A stretch of 64,000 nucleotides of DNA from Anthocerotibacter panamensis C109 (GTDB lineage Bacteria; Cyanobacteriota; Cyanobacteriia; Gloeobacterales; Anthocerotibacteraceae): the NCBI RefSeq assembly GCF_018389385.1, contig NZ_CP062698.1, positions 2,297,501-2,361,500 on the forward strand, in the 5' to 3' direction. A program made the position numbers and the translations under genes. The notes under the pieces are model-generated. The model made no database searches. It was not told where the DNA came from and worked only from the letters and a program-made list of their open reading frames with translations. Positions 24,983-34,730 of the stretch are shown here, piece by piece (within the stretch, counting starts at the first letter, position 1; each line of letters begins with the position of its first letter).

Positions 24983-26131
24983 TCAGTGTAAGTAAGGAAT
25001 CGGATTGACGACTTGGCCCTGCTTGCGGACCTCAAAGTGCAGATGCGGCCCGGTGGAGACCCCGGTGGAGCCTACGGCGGCGATTTTTTGGCCCTTCTGG
25101 ACCCTTTGACCGACGTGGACCAGGACCCGGCTCGTGTGGCCGTAGACCGTGGCGAGTCCCTCCCCATGGTCGATGATAACGGCATTGCCGTAGCCGCCGT
25201 ACCAACCTGCCCAGATGACTACACCGCCGTCCGCCGCCCCAATGAGGGTTCCGATGGGTGCGGCAAAGTCCACCCCCGCGTGGAAGCGCCGCGAGCGGAA
25301 AATCGGGTGGATACGCCAGCCGAAGTTACTGGTGAGCCGACCGGGAATCGGCATGGTGAAGCGCCCCGTGCCCAAGGAGTTGGGGAGCGGGTTTTGGCGC
25401 TGCCGCTCTTCTAACAGGCGGCGGATGATCCCGGTCAGTTTGCGGGTGTCCCGTTCTAGTTGGCGTTCCGTCCGCTCGTAGGCCAGCCGTTGCTGGGTCA
25501 GGGAGTTGAGTTGGCGAGTTTGGACCAGAGCGGTTTTCTGGAAGGCATCTTTTTGAGAGACCAATTGGGACTTGATCCGGGCAATCGTGGCCTTTTGCGC
25601 TGTCACAGCACGACGGACCTGGAGCACCTGCTGGGTCTGATTTTGGAGGCTGACCAATAGGGCGCGGTCCTGGCTTAGCAGCCGCACCAGTTGGCGCTGA
25701 CGGTCGGCAAAATCATTGATGCTGGTACTGGTCAACAGCAGCGTCCACCACTGCTCAGCCGAACTGTAGCGCTGGAGATAGCGTAGCCGCTCGACACTGG
25801 CGGCCTGCTGAATATCGTGCTGGGCCTCAAGGCGGGTAAGGCGCGTCTGGAGCGTGGCGAGGTGTTGCTGCGCCTGGGTGAGTTGTGTCTGGGTGACCGT
25901 GAGGCGCGTCTGTGTAAGCGAAAGGTTCTTGCGGGTCCCGGCTAAAGAGCCGCGCACAGAGGACTCTTTGCGCTTCAGTTCCCGAGATTGTTGGCGAGCC
26001 CGTACCAGCCGTTGGGCAGCCTGTTGTTGACGGGTCTGAAGACTGGTTAGGGACTCCGGGGACGCCTGCACCACCATCCCCAGCCCGAGTAAAATAGCCA
26101 ACACAACGAGCAGCCGACCCATCTCCCCCAC
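24983..26131 (-). CDS. EnvC-like murein hydrolase activator (coiled coil plus M23 domain)
   Basis: A 382-residue protein. It has a signal peptide (LLVVLAILLGLGMVVQA), then about 220 residues of coiled coil (Gln/Arg/Leu-rich), then a C-terminal LytM/M23 domain: FHAGVDFAAPIGT, ADGGVVIWAG, GNAVIIDHGEGLATVYGH and TGPHLHFEVRKQG. The HxxxD and HxH zinc ligands are present, so it may be a real endopeptidase rather than a degenerate EnvC. It probably cuts or activates cutting of septal peptidoglycan. It starts GTG at 26131; an ATG at 26122 is possible. Confidence 0.88.
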   Translation of the reverse strand: MGEMGRLLVVLAILLGLGMVVQASPESLTSLQTRQQQAAQRLVRARQQSRELKRKESSVRGSLAGTRKNLSLTQTRLTVTQTQLTQAQQHLATLQTRLTRLEAQHDIQQAASVERLRYLQRYSSAEQWWTLLLTSTSINDFADRQRQLVRLLSQDRALLVSLQNQTQQVLQVRRAVTAQKATIARIKSQLVSQKDAFQKTALVQTRQLNSLTQQRLAYERTERQLERDTRKLTGIIRRLLEERQRQNPLPNSLGTGRFTMPIPGRLTSNFGWRIHPIFRSRRFHAGVDFAAPIGTLIGAADGGVVIWAGWYGGYGNAVIIDHGEGLATVYGHTSRVLVHVGQRVQKGQKIAAVGSTGVSTGPHLHFEVRKQGQVVNPIPYLH

Positions 26132-26218
26132 CGTCAGACCTACCCCAAGCGTCTGATTGCGCCATCAGATTACCATATCTGGCAAACCATAGGACTGAAC
26201 CAAGAAGTATCTGCATAT

Positions 26219-26234
26219 TTAGGGTCTACCCTAA
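26219..26234. promoter_or_regulatory. perfect 7-bp palindrome upstream of a small gene
   Basis: TTAGGGT-CT-ACCCTAA is a perfect inverted repeat 22 bp before the GTG of the 26257 gene, just upstream of a GGAGGAGG ribosome-binding site. It could be an operator for a dimeric regulator. Confidence 0.4.
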
Positions 26235-26256
26235 GGATAAGAGGAGGAGGCATACT

Positions 26257-26613
26257 GTGGACCAAAGCTATCAGGTGGGGCAAATTGTACAAGTGTGCAC
26301 AGAGGATGGTCGCCTCTGGGCTGAGGTGCGCTCCGTGTCAACCAATCCTAAAGGAGAGGTGCTCTGCTGGGCGCGGCCTTTGGTCATCACCCCGCTGCAC
26401 GACGCGCCGCCTAGGGATGTCCGCTTAGCAATGGATGTGATCTGGCCGATCCATTGGTTTATCCCTGCCTACGACACCGAATTGCTCGCTATCTGGGCAT
26501 TCCTCGACTGGGAACAGGTACATTACTTGGGGCCTAACCGCGACCAGATCGATGACCTCTATCACTTCAGCCAGGGACTCTACCGGCAAGCTTACTCCCC
26601 CACTCGGAGTTAA
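26257..26613 (+). CDS. hypothetical protein, probably cyanobacterial
   Basis: A 118-residue protein with GTG start and a very strong GGAGGAGG ribosome-binding site. It opens with VGQIVQVCTEDGRLWAEVRSV (a small beta-barrel-like start), is rich in Trp and Pro, and has no signal or TM. It is followed after 6 bp by the PPK2 gene, so the two are probably one operon, preceded by the palindrome at 26219. The family is not recognised. Confidence 0.6.
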   Translation: MDQSYQVGQIVQVCTEDGRLWAEVRSVSTNPKGEVLCWARPLVITPLHDAPPRDVRLAMDVIWPIHWFIPAYDTELLAIWAFLDWEQVHYLGPNRDQIDDLYHFSQGLYRQAYSPTRS

Positions 26614-26619
26614 TCAGCT

Positions 26620-27453
26620 ATGGCACCTCCTTTTCAAGTCTTTCCTGGAACCCAGGTTGACCTCAACCGCCTGAGCGCCGATGAAACCAACGGGCTCACC
26701 CAGCAAGAAGCCCAAGTCCAGTTGAGCGACTTCGCCCTCCAACTGGAGACCTTGCAAGAATTGCTCTATGTCGCCTGCCAGCACTCGGTTCTGGTTGTCC
26801 TTCAGGGACTCGACACCAGCGGTAAAGATGGCACGATCAAGCAGGTCATGACCGCGCTCAATCCTCAAGGCGTCGAGGTCTACTCCTTCAAAGTCCCCAC
26901 GCAGGAGGAAGCTGACCACGATTTTCTGTGGCGTGTCCACCGCGCTACCCCGCGCCGGGGCGGGTTCACTATTTTTAACCGTTCCCACTATGAAGAGGTT
27001 CTGGTACAGCGTGCCCATGGTCACATGTCGCGGGAGACCTGTCAGGCTCGCTTCGAGCACATCAATCATTTTGAGCAGTTACTCTGTGACGAGGGGACCA
27101 TCTTATTTAAATTCTTTCTGCATATCTCCAAGGGTGAACAAAAAAAACGCCTCCAGAAACGCGAGGAAGACCCCACCAAATCCTGGAAATTGGCAGTGGG
27201 TGACTGGCAAGAACGAGCCTATTGGGACCATTACGTGGCAGCCTATGAGGATATCTTCAGCGCCTGTAGCGAAAACCCATGGTACGTGATCCCTGCCAAC
27301 CGCAAGTGGTACCGCAACTGGGCCGTAGCCAAGGTCTTGGTCAACGGACTAGAGCGCTACCGCCTAGACTGGAGCAAAGCCCTTTTGGAGCGCGGTGAAC
27401 AAGCGCGCTCCCACCTGGAAACCTGGCGGCGCGAACAGGTCCCAAAGATGTAA
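26620..27453 (+). CDS. ppk2: polyphosphate kinase 2 family protein
   Basis: A 277-residue PPK2. Walker A is GLDTSGKDGTIKQVM and the lid/Walker B region is FTIFNRSHYEEVLVQRAHG, preceded by RVHRATPRRGG. The remaining blocks LFKFFLHISKGEQKKRLQKRE and NRKWYRNWAVAKVL are standard. PPK2 enzymes transfer phosphate between polyphosphate and nucleoside mono- or diphosphates. The short form with the SGKDG loop resembles class I/III enzymes that phosphorylate ADP or AMP; the class is not certain by eye. A PPK1 gene lies 20 kb away. Confidence 0.92.
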   Translation: MAPPFQVFPGTQVDLNRLSADETNGLTQQEAQVQLSDFALQLETLQELLYVACQHSVLVVLQGLDTSGKDGTIKQVMTALNPQGVEVYSFKVPTQEEADHDFLWRVHRATPRRGGFTIFNRSHYEEVLVQRAHGHMSRETCQARFEHINHFEQLLCDEGTILFKFFLHISKGEQKKRLQKREEDPTKSWKLAVGDWQERAYWDHYVAAYEDIFSACSENPWYVIPANRKWYRNWAVAKVLVNGLERYRLDWSKALLERGEQARSHLETWRREQVPKM

Positions 27454-27591
27454 AGAAACGTGTATTCACTTCAGCCAACCCTAAAATAATTTTTACAATC
27501 ATAGGTAGGTCCTTGAGTGTTACTGCATACTGAAACAACTTACGGACAGCACACCCCGTCGCAGCCCCGGCTGAAAGAAGGAACTGTGAAC

Positions 27592-27900
27592 ATGACTCAG
27601 AAATATCGTTTTGTTTGCACCCTCACCTTTGGGGACATTTACCCACAGGTCATCGCGTGGTTGGGCATCGTTCTGGTGAGTGTAGCGGCAAGTTTAGCCA
27701 CCATGGGTTCGGATAATCCGCGGCTGGCATTCCTGTTGATTGGCTTGATTCTCGTCATCTCGCTGCCTTTCCTACTTTTTGCTTTTGTCACCACCCTGTT
27801 TAACCATATCGAGATCCGGGTTGCCAATCCCCAGGGTCAAGACGAACGGGAACCCTTCATGGCCCCACCGAGTATTGCTCCGCCGGGACGAGGCCGCTAA
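27592..27900 (+). CDS. small two-TM membrane protein
   Basis: The ATG at 27592 follows GAAAGAAGGAA and gives 102 residues. Two hydrophobic spans are visible, VIAWLGIVLVSVAASLATMG and AFLLIGLILVISLPFLLFAFVTTLF, with a charged Pro-rich C-terminus (AHP-like PPSIAPPGRGR). The family is not recognised. A good terminator hairpin follows at 27924. Confidence 0.6.
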   Translation: MTQKYRFVCTLTFGDIYPQVIAWLGIVLVSVAASLATMGSDNPRLAFLLIGLILVISLPFLLFAFVTTLFNHIEIRVANPQGQDEREPFMAPPSIAPPGRGR

Positions 27901-27923
27901 AGTGATAGCCCGCCCACATGCCC

Positions 27924-27941
27924 GCCCTGCTGTGGCAGGGC
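27924..27941 (+). terminator. hairpin after the two-TM gene
   Basis: A perfect 7-bp GC stem GCCCTGC/GCAGGGC with a TGTG loop, 24 bp after the stop, followed by TGGTTGCTTTTC. Confidence 0.65.
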
Positions 27942-27986
27942 TGGTTGCTTTTCAGGGGTAAGCGATACTAAAAGAAAACGGGATCT

Positions 27987-28895
27987 ATGGACCTCGCCAC
28001 ACTTTTGAAGCTCTACCTCCCTTTGCTGGGTTGGGGGTTGTTTGGTTGGCTCCTGAGCTGGGTCGTCCCCAAATGGGCTCCCCGGATACTGGGACTGGGG
28101 CTGTTCTGGGTGGGAGTGCCCCTGGTTATCTTCAACTTCCTGCGTCGGGCGGATCTGACCGGTCCGGTCTGGCTGGCTGGAGTCGTGGCAATGGTGGCGG
28201 TGACTTGGGGCTTGTGTCTGGGTGGGGGATGGTTGGTTTGGGGGAGGCAGGGATTCTCCCGGCAAGCTCAGGGGAGTTTTTTGCTCACCGCCACGATGGG
28301 CAACACGGGCTACTTGGGTTTCCCGGTCATTCTGGCCCTAGCTCCACAGTATTTTGGCTGGGCGGTACTCTACGATGTCGTCGGGACAGTCTGGGGCAAC
28401 TTCGGGGGGGCCGTGCTGGCTAGTTATCATGGGCAGGGACGGGTAGTCTGGAATCGGCTGCTGCGGGATGTCGGGTTCAATCCAGTGCTCTGGGCTTTTG
28501 CCCTGACTTATTTGACGCGCTCCTGGCCTGCTCCGCTCGCGGTCATGGCCTTCATCGACCCTGTGGCCCACGCTATCATCCTGCTGACGCTGGTGCTGTT
28601 GGGGCTACGGCTGGGTGGGATGACGGACGGCAGGCCCTTGAGCCAGATTTTACCCGCCTTGGGGATCAAAATGTTCCTTGTGCCCTTGGGAGTCGCGCTG
28701 GGCTGCTTGTGGCTGGGCTGGCAAGGCGGCATGTTGGAGGTGGTGGTACTCCAAGCGGGGATGCCCTCGGCTTTTTCAACCCTCTTGTTAAGCGAAGCCT
28801 ACGGCCTTGACCAGGAACTGACCGCTGTGATCATTGCTCTGGGGACCCTGGTCGTCATGGCGACCCTGCCGCTGTGGTTGTGGTGGCTGAACTAA
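27987..28895 (+). CDS. AEC (auxin efflux carrier) family transporter
   Basis: A 302-residue protein with about ten hydrophobic spans. Diagnostic blocks are GVPLVIFNFLRRADL in the first half, TATMGNTGYLGFPVILALAP (the conserved N-T-G-x-L-G-x-P motif) and LQAGMPSAFSTLLLSEAYGLD in the second half. AEC proteins are secondary carriers for organic anions or auxin-like acids; the substrate is unknown. Confidence 0.88.
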   Translation: MDLATLLKLYLPLLGWGLFGWLLSWVVPKWAPRILGLGLFWVGVPLVIFNFLRRADLTGPVWLAGVVAMVAVTWGLCLGGGWLVWGRQGFSRQAQGSFLLTATMGNTGYLGFPVILALAPQYFGWAVLYDVVGTVWGNFGGAVLASYHGQGRVVWNRLLRDVGFNPVLWAFALTYLTRSWPAPLAVMAFIDPVAHAIILLTLVLLGLRLGGMTDGRPLSQILPALGIKMFLVPLGVALGCLWLGWQGGMLEVVVLQAGMPSAFSTLLLSEAYGLDQELTAVIIALGTLVVMATLPLWLWWLN

Positions 28896-28986
28896 TCGGG
28901 CGATACCCCCATACTCACCCAAACTATAGATGTCCATTGAGACCCGGAAAGCTTTATGATGGCCTAGTGTGCAACTATGACACCTA

Positions 28987-29440
28987 ATGGTCACGGTTAA
29001 ACCGCTCAGGCTATCGGTTTTAAGCTTAGACGTTGGCTCCAAGCGTATCGGTGTGGCCGGGTGTGACGAGACAGGGCTAATCGCGACGGGGTTGGCCACG
29101 GTACACCGTAGCAGACTCGCGACCGACCTGGATCAAATCCGCAATCTTGCTGAGCAGAGGAGCGCCGAAGCCATTGTGATTGGTCTTCCCCGTAACATGA
29201 ACGGCACCTTAGGCCCGCAGGCCGAACGTGTGCAGCACTTCGGGTCTCTGCTGGCTGAGCGTCTCAACCTGCCGATTTATTACGAGGATGAGCGCCTTAC
29301 CACTGTCCAAGCCCAAAAAAGTCTCCTGGCCCAAAATCTCCCGGCCATGAAACGTAAGGCTCTGGTAGACCAACAGGCCGCTGCTTTTATTTTGCAACAG
29401 TGGCTCAACCGCCGTCGCTGGCAACAACAGGAGCGTGAAG

Positions 29441-29448
<8 letters not shown>
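28987..29448 (+). CDS. ruvX: RuvX/YqgF putative Holliday junction resolvase (rRNA-processing nuclease)
   Basis: A 153-residue protein with an RNase H-like fold: LSLDVGSKRIGVAGCD (first catalytic Asp), IVIGLPRNMNGTLGPQAERV and YEDERLTTVQAQ (Glu/Asp), plus LVDQQAAAFILQQWL. YqgF is essential in many bacteria and needed for 16S rRNA 5'-end maturation. It overlaps the DUF3727 gene by 8 bp. Confidence 0.92.
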
Positions 29449-30315
<867 letters not shown>

Positions 30316-30319
30316 GCCG

Positions 30320-31447
30320 ATGAAGGTCGCGCTTGTCCATGACTACCTGATCCATCAGGGAGGGTCTGAGAACTGTGTTGAGGCCCTCCTGGAAATGTTC
30401 CCCCAAGCACCCGTCTACACCTGCTACTTCAGCCCCGAGACGATGCCGGAGCGTTGGCGCAGGCGTGATATTCGTACTTCATTTCTTCAGCGCCTACCTT
30501 TAGGAAAAAAGAATTACCAAGATCGTCTGCAATATTTTTTACCTTTGATGCCGTTGGCCTACGAGAGCTTGGACCTGTCAGGCTATGATCTGGTACTCTC
30601 CAGCAGTCATGCCTTCGCTAAGGGGGTGCTGACTCGGGTCAATACGCTCCATCTCAGCTATATTCATACCCCCACTCGCTATCTCTGGGACCTGAATCAG
30701 GAATACACCCGTGATTATCGCGGAGGAGCCCTCAAGCGGGCGCTGTTGCCGGTGGCGCTCCACTACCTGAGGCTTTGGGATTTCCAGGCTGCGCAACGGC
30801 CTTATCATCTGATGGCTAACAGTCGCTATGTGGCCCGACGCGTCGCCACGTATTACCGGCGACCGGCAACGGTGATCAACCCACCCGTGGACGTGGACTA
30901 CTTCACGGTAATCCCTAACCCTCGGGAGGACTATTACCTCATCACCAGTCGTTGGGTGCCCTACAAGCGGGCTGACCTCGCTATTCAGGCGTTTAATCAA
31001 TTGGGACTGCGGCTTTTGGTGGTCGGGGACGGGCCGGAATTGCCCAAGCTCCAGGCTCAAGCTGGTCGTACCATTGAGTTCCTGCCCTATCAGCCCCGAG
31101 AAGCCCTGCGCGACTTGATAGCCAACTGTCGGGCGTTGGTGTTTCCTAGCGAAGAGGACTTTGGCATTCTGCCGGTGGAGGCGATGGCCTGTGGTCGTCC
31201 GGTCATTGCTTTTGGGCGGGGCGGGGCCTTAGAGACTGTCCTGCCCGCCGTCACGGGGCTACATTTTCCAGAGCAAACCGTGGCTGCCCTGGTTCAGGCG
31301 ATTCGTGTAGGTGAAGCTCAAGCTTGGGACGCAAGGCGCATCCGTCAGCACAGTGAACAGTTTTCTCGTCAGCGCTATCAAGAGCGTATCAAGGACTTGA
31401 TTGACACACAGCGTGAACGCTTTATGACGGTCCCGTTGCCGCTGTGA
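30320..31447 (+). CDS. GT4-family glycosyltransferase
   Basis: A 375-residue GT-B enzyme from the ATG at 30320, 4 bp after the HIT gene. The N-terminal domain starts MKVALVHDYLIHQGGSENCVE. The donor-binding C-terminal domain has LITSRWVPYKRADLAIQAF, LLVVGDGPEL and FPSEEDFGILPVEAMACGRPVIAFGRGG with the EX7E motif. It most likely adds a hexose during surface polysaccharide synthesis. No other polysaccharide gene is adjacent. Confidence 0.88.
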   Translation: MKVALVHDYLIHQGGSENCVEALLEMFPQAPVYTCYFSPETMPERWRRRDIRTSFLQRLPLGKKNYQDRLQYFLPLMPLAYESLDLSGYDLVLSSSHAFAKGVLTRVNTLHLSYIHTPTRYLWDLNQEYTRDYRGGALKRALLPVALHYLRLWDFQAAQRPYHLMANSRYVARRVATYYRRPATVINPPVDVDYFTVIPNPREDYYLITSRWVPYKRADLAIQAFNQLGLRLLVVGDGPELPKLQAQAGRTIEFLPYQPREALRDLIANCRALVFPSEEDFGILPVEAMACGRPVIAFGRGGALETVLPAVTGLHFPEQTVAALVQAIRVGEAQAWDARRIRQHSEQFSRQRYQERIKDLIDTQRERFMTVPLPL

Positions 31448-31483
31448 AAGGCGTAAGAACGTGATAACCGCCCGGAACTTCTG

Positions 31484-31912
31484 TCAGATTTTCTCGCAAA
31501 CTTTAGCGATTTCCTCGTGACGCGACTCAGGCAATGTCCTCAGCCAATCTGTGACCAGAATATTGAGGTTTTTCTCGTAGGCTTTTTCGCGTGTGCATTG
31601 GGGGCAGCCATTCACACTGCGGAACTGAGGGGGTAGTTGCTCCGGCTTGGTGAGCGCACTAGAACCGGCTAGAGGGCTATTCTCCAGCTTTTCTTTAATG
31701 GCTTCCTTCGAGTCTGCGCTGCACAGCGGTAGCAGGCGATAGGACATGGGTACTTTCAGGATCTTAGGAGCCGATTTGACGTAGGGCAGGGACTGATCGA
31801 GGGTTTGGGCCTTCTGGTCTACGGTCTTCCCGGTTGCGCTTTCGGCAGAGACGATGACCGGGCTCAGGGCGAACATTAACAACAGAAACAGGGCCTTGCT
31901 CATGGATGACAA
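31484..31912 (-). CDS. small secreted hypothetical protein
   Basis: A 142-residue protein with a signal peptide (LFLLLMFALSPVIVSAE). The mature part has a CxxC pair (GCPQCT) and a further two Cys (LCSAD, KVCEK). ATG at 31912 or 31903. Its start overlaps the start of the divergent 31902 gene. The family is not recognised. Confidence 0.55.
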   Translation of the reverse strand: MSSMSKALFLLLMFALSPVIVSAESATGKTVDQKAQTLDQSLPYVKSAPKILKVPMSYRLLPLCSADSKEAIKEKLENSPLAGSSALTKPEQLPPQFRSVNGCPQCTREKAYEKNLNILVTDWLRTLPESRHEEIAKVCEKI

Positions 31913-32117
31913 TGGGGTTGGCGACAGGCACTACCATACCATTTTGCGACCTGTTCGGGCGCTTAAGTCTTATAGCCCGTGGGAATACACCTATGCCGTA
32001 AGCAGGATTTCCTGGGATGAAGTGGTGGATTTGGGTCTGCTCGAAGCGCAGGATACTATAGAAGCTATAGACCGCATCTACCGGATGTGGCGGAGGTTCT
32101 CAGGTTCCCCTCTATGA
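31902..32117 (+). CDS. small hypothetical protein upstream of moaA
   Basis: Read from the ATG at 31902: 71 residues with [42 protein letters not shown] in two segments. It is soluble, acidic then basic, and helical. The start is head-to-head with the 31912 gene (11-bp overlap) and the 3' end overlaps moaA by 31 bp. The protein-like composition of the middle argues that it is real, but a divergent overlapping start is awkward. Confidence 0.45.
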   Translation: MDDNGVGDRHYHTILRPVRALKSYSPWEYTYAVSRISWDEVVDLGLLEAQDTIEAIDRIYRMWRRFSGSPL

Positions 32118-33094
32118 ATACAGTAAATTACCTGCGGATAAGCTTGATTGACCGTTGTAATTTTCGGTGTTCCTACTGTATGCCCGAGGGTGAAGAATTC
32201 ACCTATCTTCAGGCGCAAGAAACGCTCACCGACGACGAGTTATTGGGTTTGGTGCAGGGGGTGTTTCTGCCTTTAGGTATCAACCGTTTCCGGCTGACGG
32301 GCGGGGAACCGCTATTGCGTAAAGGATTGGTAGATCTGGTGGACCGGCTGGTGCATCTGCCGGGGGTGGAGGATGTTTCCCTGACGACGAATGCCTACCG
32401 GCTGGAGGACATGGCTGAGGACCTCTATCGGGTGGGGCTACGGCGGATCAATATCAGTTTGGACTCCTTGGATGCGGAGGTCTTTCGCAAGATCACTGGG
32501 CGCAATCACTGGCAACGGGTCTGGGCAGGGATTTTAGCGGCGCATCGGGTAGGCTTTGACCCGCTCAAGCTCAATGTGGTGGTCTTGCCGGGGGTGAACG
32601 ACCACGAAGTCGTGGACCTCGCAGCCTTGAGTCTGGAGCGGGCGTGGCATGTGCGGTTTATCGAGTTTATGCCGATTGGGAATACCGAGTACTTTGAGCA
32701 GGCGGGTTGGGTCAGTTCGCAGACCTTGCGCGAACGGTTGCAGGAATGCTTCGGGCTTACGGAGGGCTCCTGTTTCGGCAATGGTCCGGCGGATGTCTTT
32801 CAGTTGCCGGGAGCGAAGGGTACGGTGGGCTTTATTTCACAGATGTCCGAGTGCTTCTGTGACCGCTGCAACCGAGTCCGTCTCTCAGCCAATGGGGTCC
32901 TGCGTCCCTGTCTATTGAACGAGTCGGGAGAGGTGGACCTCAAGATGTCCCTGCGGGCGGGGATGGGGCACGCCTACCTGAGGGACCAAGTGGCGCACTT
33001 GCTCTTGCTCAAGCAAGATATCCACTTTAAGGAGCGCAATCGAGGGACGACGACGGGGGCTTATGCGCGGACGATGTCGCAGATCGGGGGGTAG
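32087..33094 (+). CDS. moaA: GTP 3',8-cyclase MoaA
   Basis: MoaA makes 3',8-cyclo-GTP, the first step of molybdenum-cofactor synthesis. The N-terminal cluster motif is CNFRCSYC, followed by [11 protein letters not shown] and INISLDSLD. The C-terminal cluster is [20 protein letters not shown]. It ends in the catalytic-type [16 protein letters not shown], with the GG tail needed for activity. The start is GTG at 32087 or ATG at 32114. No other moa gene is adjacent. Confidence 0.95.
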   Translation: MAEVLRFPSMNTVNYLRISLIDRCNFRCSYCMPEGEEFTYLQAQETLTDDELLGLVQGVFLPLGINRFRLTGGEPLLRKGLVDLVDRLVHLPGVEDVSLTTNAYRLEDMAEDLYRVGLRRINISLDSLDAEVFRKITGRNHWQRVWAGILAAHRVGFDPLKLNVVVLPGVNDHEVVDLAALSLERAWHVRFIEFMPIGNTEYFEQAGWVSSQTLRERLQECFGLTEGSCFGNGPADVFQLPGAKGTVGFISQMSECFCDRCNRVRLSANGVLRPCLLNESGEVDLKMSLRAGMGHAYLRDQVAHLLLLKQDIHFKERNRGTTTGAYARTMSQIGG

Positions 33095-33141
33095 GGAAAC
33101 TTGCTTAGCTCAGTTTAGGTCCTCCTAACTTGGCTGCTATC

Positions 33142-33762
33142 CTAGTGAAGTATAACTTTCCTAAACGTGAGAGAAACTCTCGTTTTGCGCAGTATCTCGT
33201 AGCCATCAAAGGTGTCCATTTTTCTAGCTGGTATGCTATGCAGCCATTCGTACCGTGCTTCATTCTGCATGACAAGTAAGGTTCGTGGTTCTAATAATAT
33301 AGACGTTTTACTACCCGTGCGCCTATGCTCAAGGTTCATAACACAGGATGAACCTAAACTAATTGAAACTATGACATTTTTAAAGCAGGATGGACAGTCA
33401 ATGTGTCTTGAAATCCCTTGTCCAGGCTCATATTCATTGACAATAGCCTGATCAAAAATTTCAGATGTATAGCCATACTGGTATAACTCAAGAGCCAGAG
33501 TATGAGCCCAGGGGGGCAAGTTTCCCAGATACATACTCCTATCAATCGAACGAGATTTGTAGTCGTATTTGTAGCCATAGTGCTGGACGCGACGCTTTAA
33601 GTCATTTAGCCATTTACCTTTGTAGATCTCCTCTAATATCGTATCGTGACGACTAGGATTGATATAGTTTCGAATATAGGTGAGTCCAGGAATCTCGGTT
33701 TCCACCGATTCCTTTGTAAAATCGAGTTCAAGTTGCCCCGGAGAGCCGAATGCAGTTTTCAT
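33142..33762 (-). CDS. AlkB-like 2-oxoglutarate/Fe(II) dioxygenase
   Basis: A 206-residue AlkB-family enzyme. NEYEPGQGISRHIDCPSCF holds the H120-x-D122 iron ligands, WLHSIP has the distal His (175), and RVSLTFRKV has the Arg residues that bind 2-oxoglutarate. AlkB proteins remove methyl or related adducts from nucleic acids oxidatively. The start overlaps the stop of the upstream methyltransferase-like gene by 4 bp, so the pair is one operon. Both genes are visibly AT-richer than the chromosome around them, a sign of transfer. The AlkB-plus-methyltransferase pairing recalls eukaryotic ALKBH8 (a tRNA modifier), but that is an analogy only. Confidence 0.88.
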   Translation of the reverse strand: MKTAFGSPGQLELDFTKESVETEIPGLTYIRNYINPSRHDTILEEIYKGKWLNDLKRRVQHYGYKYDYKSRSIDRSMYLGNLPPWAHTLALELYQYGYTSEIFDQAIVNEYEPGQGISRHIDCPSCFKNVIVSISLGSSCVMNLEHRRTGSKTSILLEPRTLLVMQNEARYEWLHSIPARKMDTFDGYEILRKTRVSLTFRKVILH

Positions 33763-34637
33763 GGTAGGCGTCTATTTTCGAGTATCTCATAGTATAACTT
33801 AATTGGAGGCTTAACGTTACTAGTTATTGCATCTTGATAATCTATCGTGCATTCCGTCTCTACCAATGAAGAGAAGGTATCACTCATGTGCAATTTGAAC
33901 CTATTCCATTTCTCATTTAGCGCGAGTAAAGAAGGATTTTGTTGAACTATAAAGATTGGATGTTGGGAACATATTTTAGACAGCTCGATGATAATTTTTG
34001 CTAACTCATCAGAGTCAAGAGAAATGCTTGCAAATAAATAGGTGAAATTCAAAATTATGGTGGAAGCAGAATGGGAAAAATTAAGTTGATTTATCTTTGG
34101 AATTAGAATATCCCAACTTGAAACATATCTGAATGTGCATCTATTTGAGAACAGCATGGGATAGCTTGCAAATGTTCTAGCTTTAGCTAACATAGCCGGA
34201 GCATTGTCAATCCCTATGTACGTATAGCTGACGCCAAGCTCAGGGTAAGAGCGGTCAAGCGCCTTATAGGAAGCAGCTCCAGCCGTCATAGGTCCACAGC
34301 CAAAATCTACAAAAACAATTCTGCTATTTATGGGAGTTAAATATTTTGTAAGTGTATCTGCGTTACGCCAATGTACAAAATGGGTACTTACCCAGTGCAT
34401 ACACATGTATTGATAGCAGTAGACCAGTACTATATCTTCGATGGGTAGTGTGTAGGAATCTATAACGAGTGGCTTGGTAAAATCAGCTCTCCCCTGCTTC
34501 AATATATTCTTCCTATGAAAGTCTTCATCTTTCTGAACAACAAGCTTTTCCCATGCGTGAGTGCGACGGTGCTGTTTATAAGGATCATGGACCAATTCAT
34601 TAAACAATCTTTGTGTGAACTCAGTAGGCTCTAGCAT
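33759..34637 (-). CDS. class I SAM-dependent methyltransferase-like protein
   Basis: The frame is open from 34877, but everything before about 34730 is metH debris, so I place the start at the ATG at 34637, which has GGAGAG nine bases upstream. That gives 292 residues. Motif I reads IVFVDFGCGPMTAGAAS, followed by YTYIGIDNAPAMLAKA (motif II acidic loop) and an ILNFTYLFAS strand. There is an N-terminal helical domain of about 110 residues and no recognised target-recognition region. The substrate is unknown. AT-rich codon use; coupled to the AlkB-like gene. Confidence 0.65.
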   Translation of the reverse strand: MLEPTEFTQRLFNELVHDPYKQHRRTHAWEKLVVQKDEDFHRKNILKQGRADFTKPLVIDSYTLPIEDIVLVYCYQYMCMHWVSTHFVHWRNADTLTKYLTPINSRIVFVDFGCGPMTAGAASYKALDRSYPELGVSYTYIGIDNAPAMLAKARTFASYPMLFSNRCTFRYVSSWDILIPKINQLNFSHSASTIILNFTYLFASISLDSDELAKIIIELSKICSQHPIFIVQQNPSLLALNEKWNRFKLHMSDTFSSLVETECTIDYQDAITSNVKPPIKLYYEILENRRLP

Positions 34638-34730
34638 TTTGCACTCTCCAGCCATCTTTGCTAAGGAGGATAATAACGTGTGGGAACACGAAGTTCTATG
34701 GGGGATCCTACTTATGTAGCATTCATTCTC

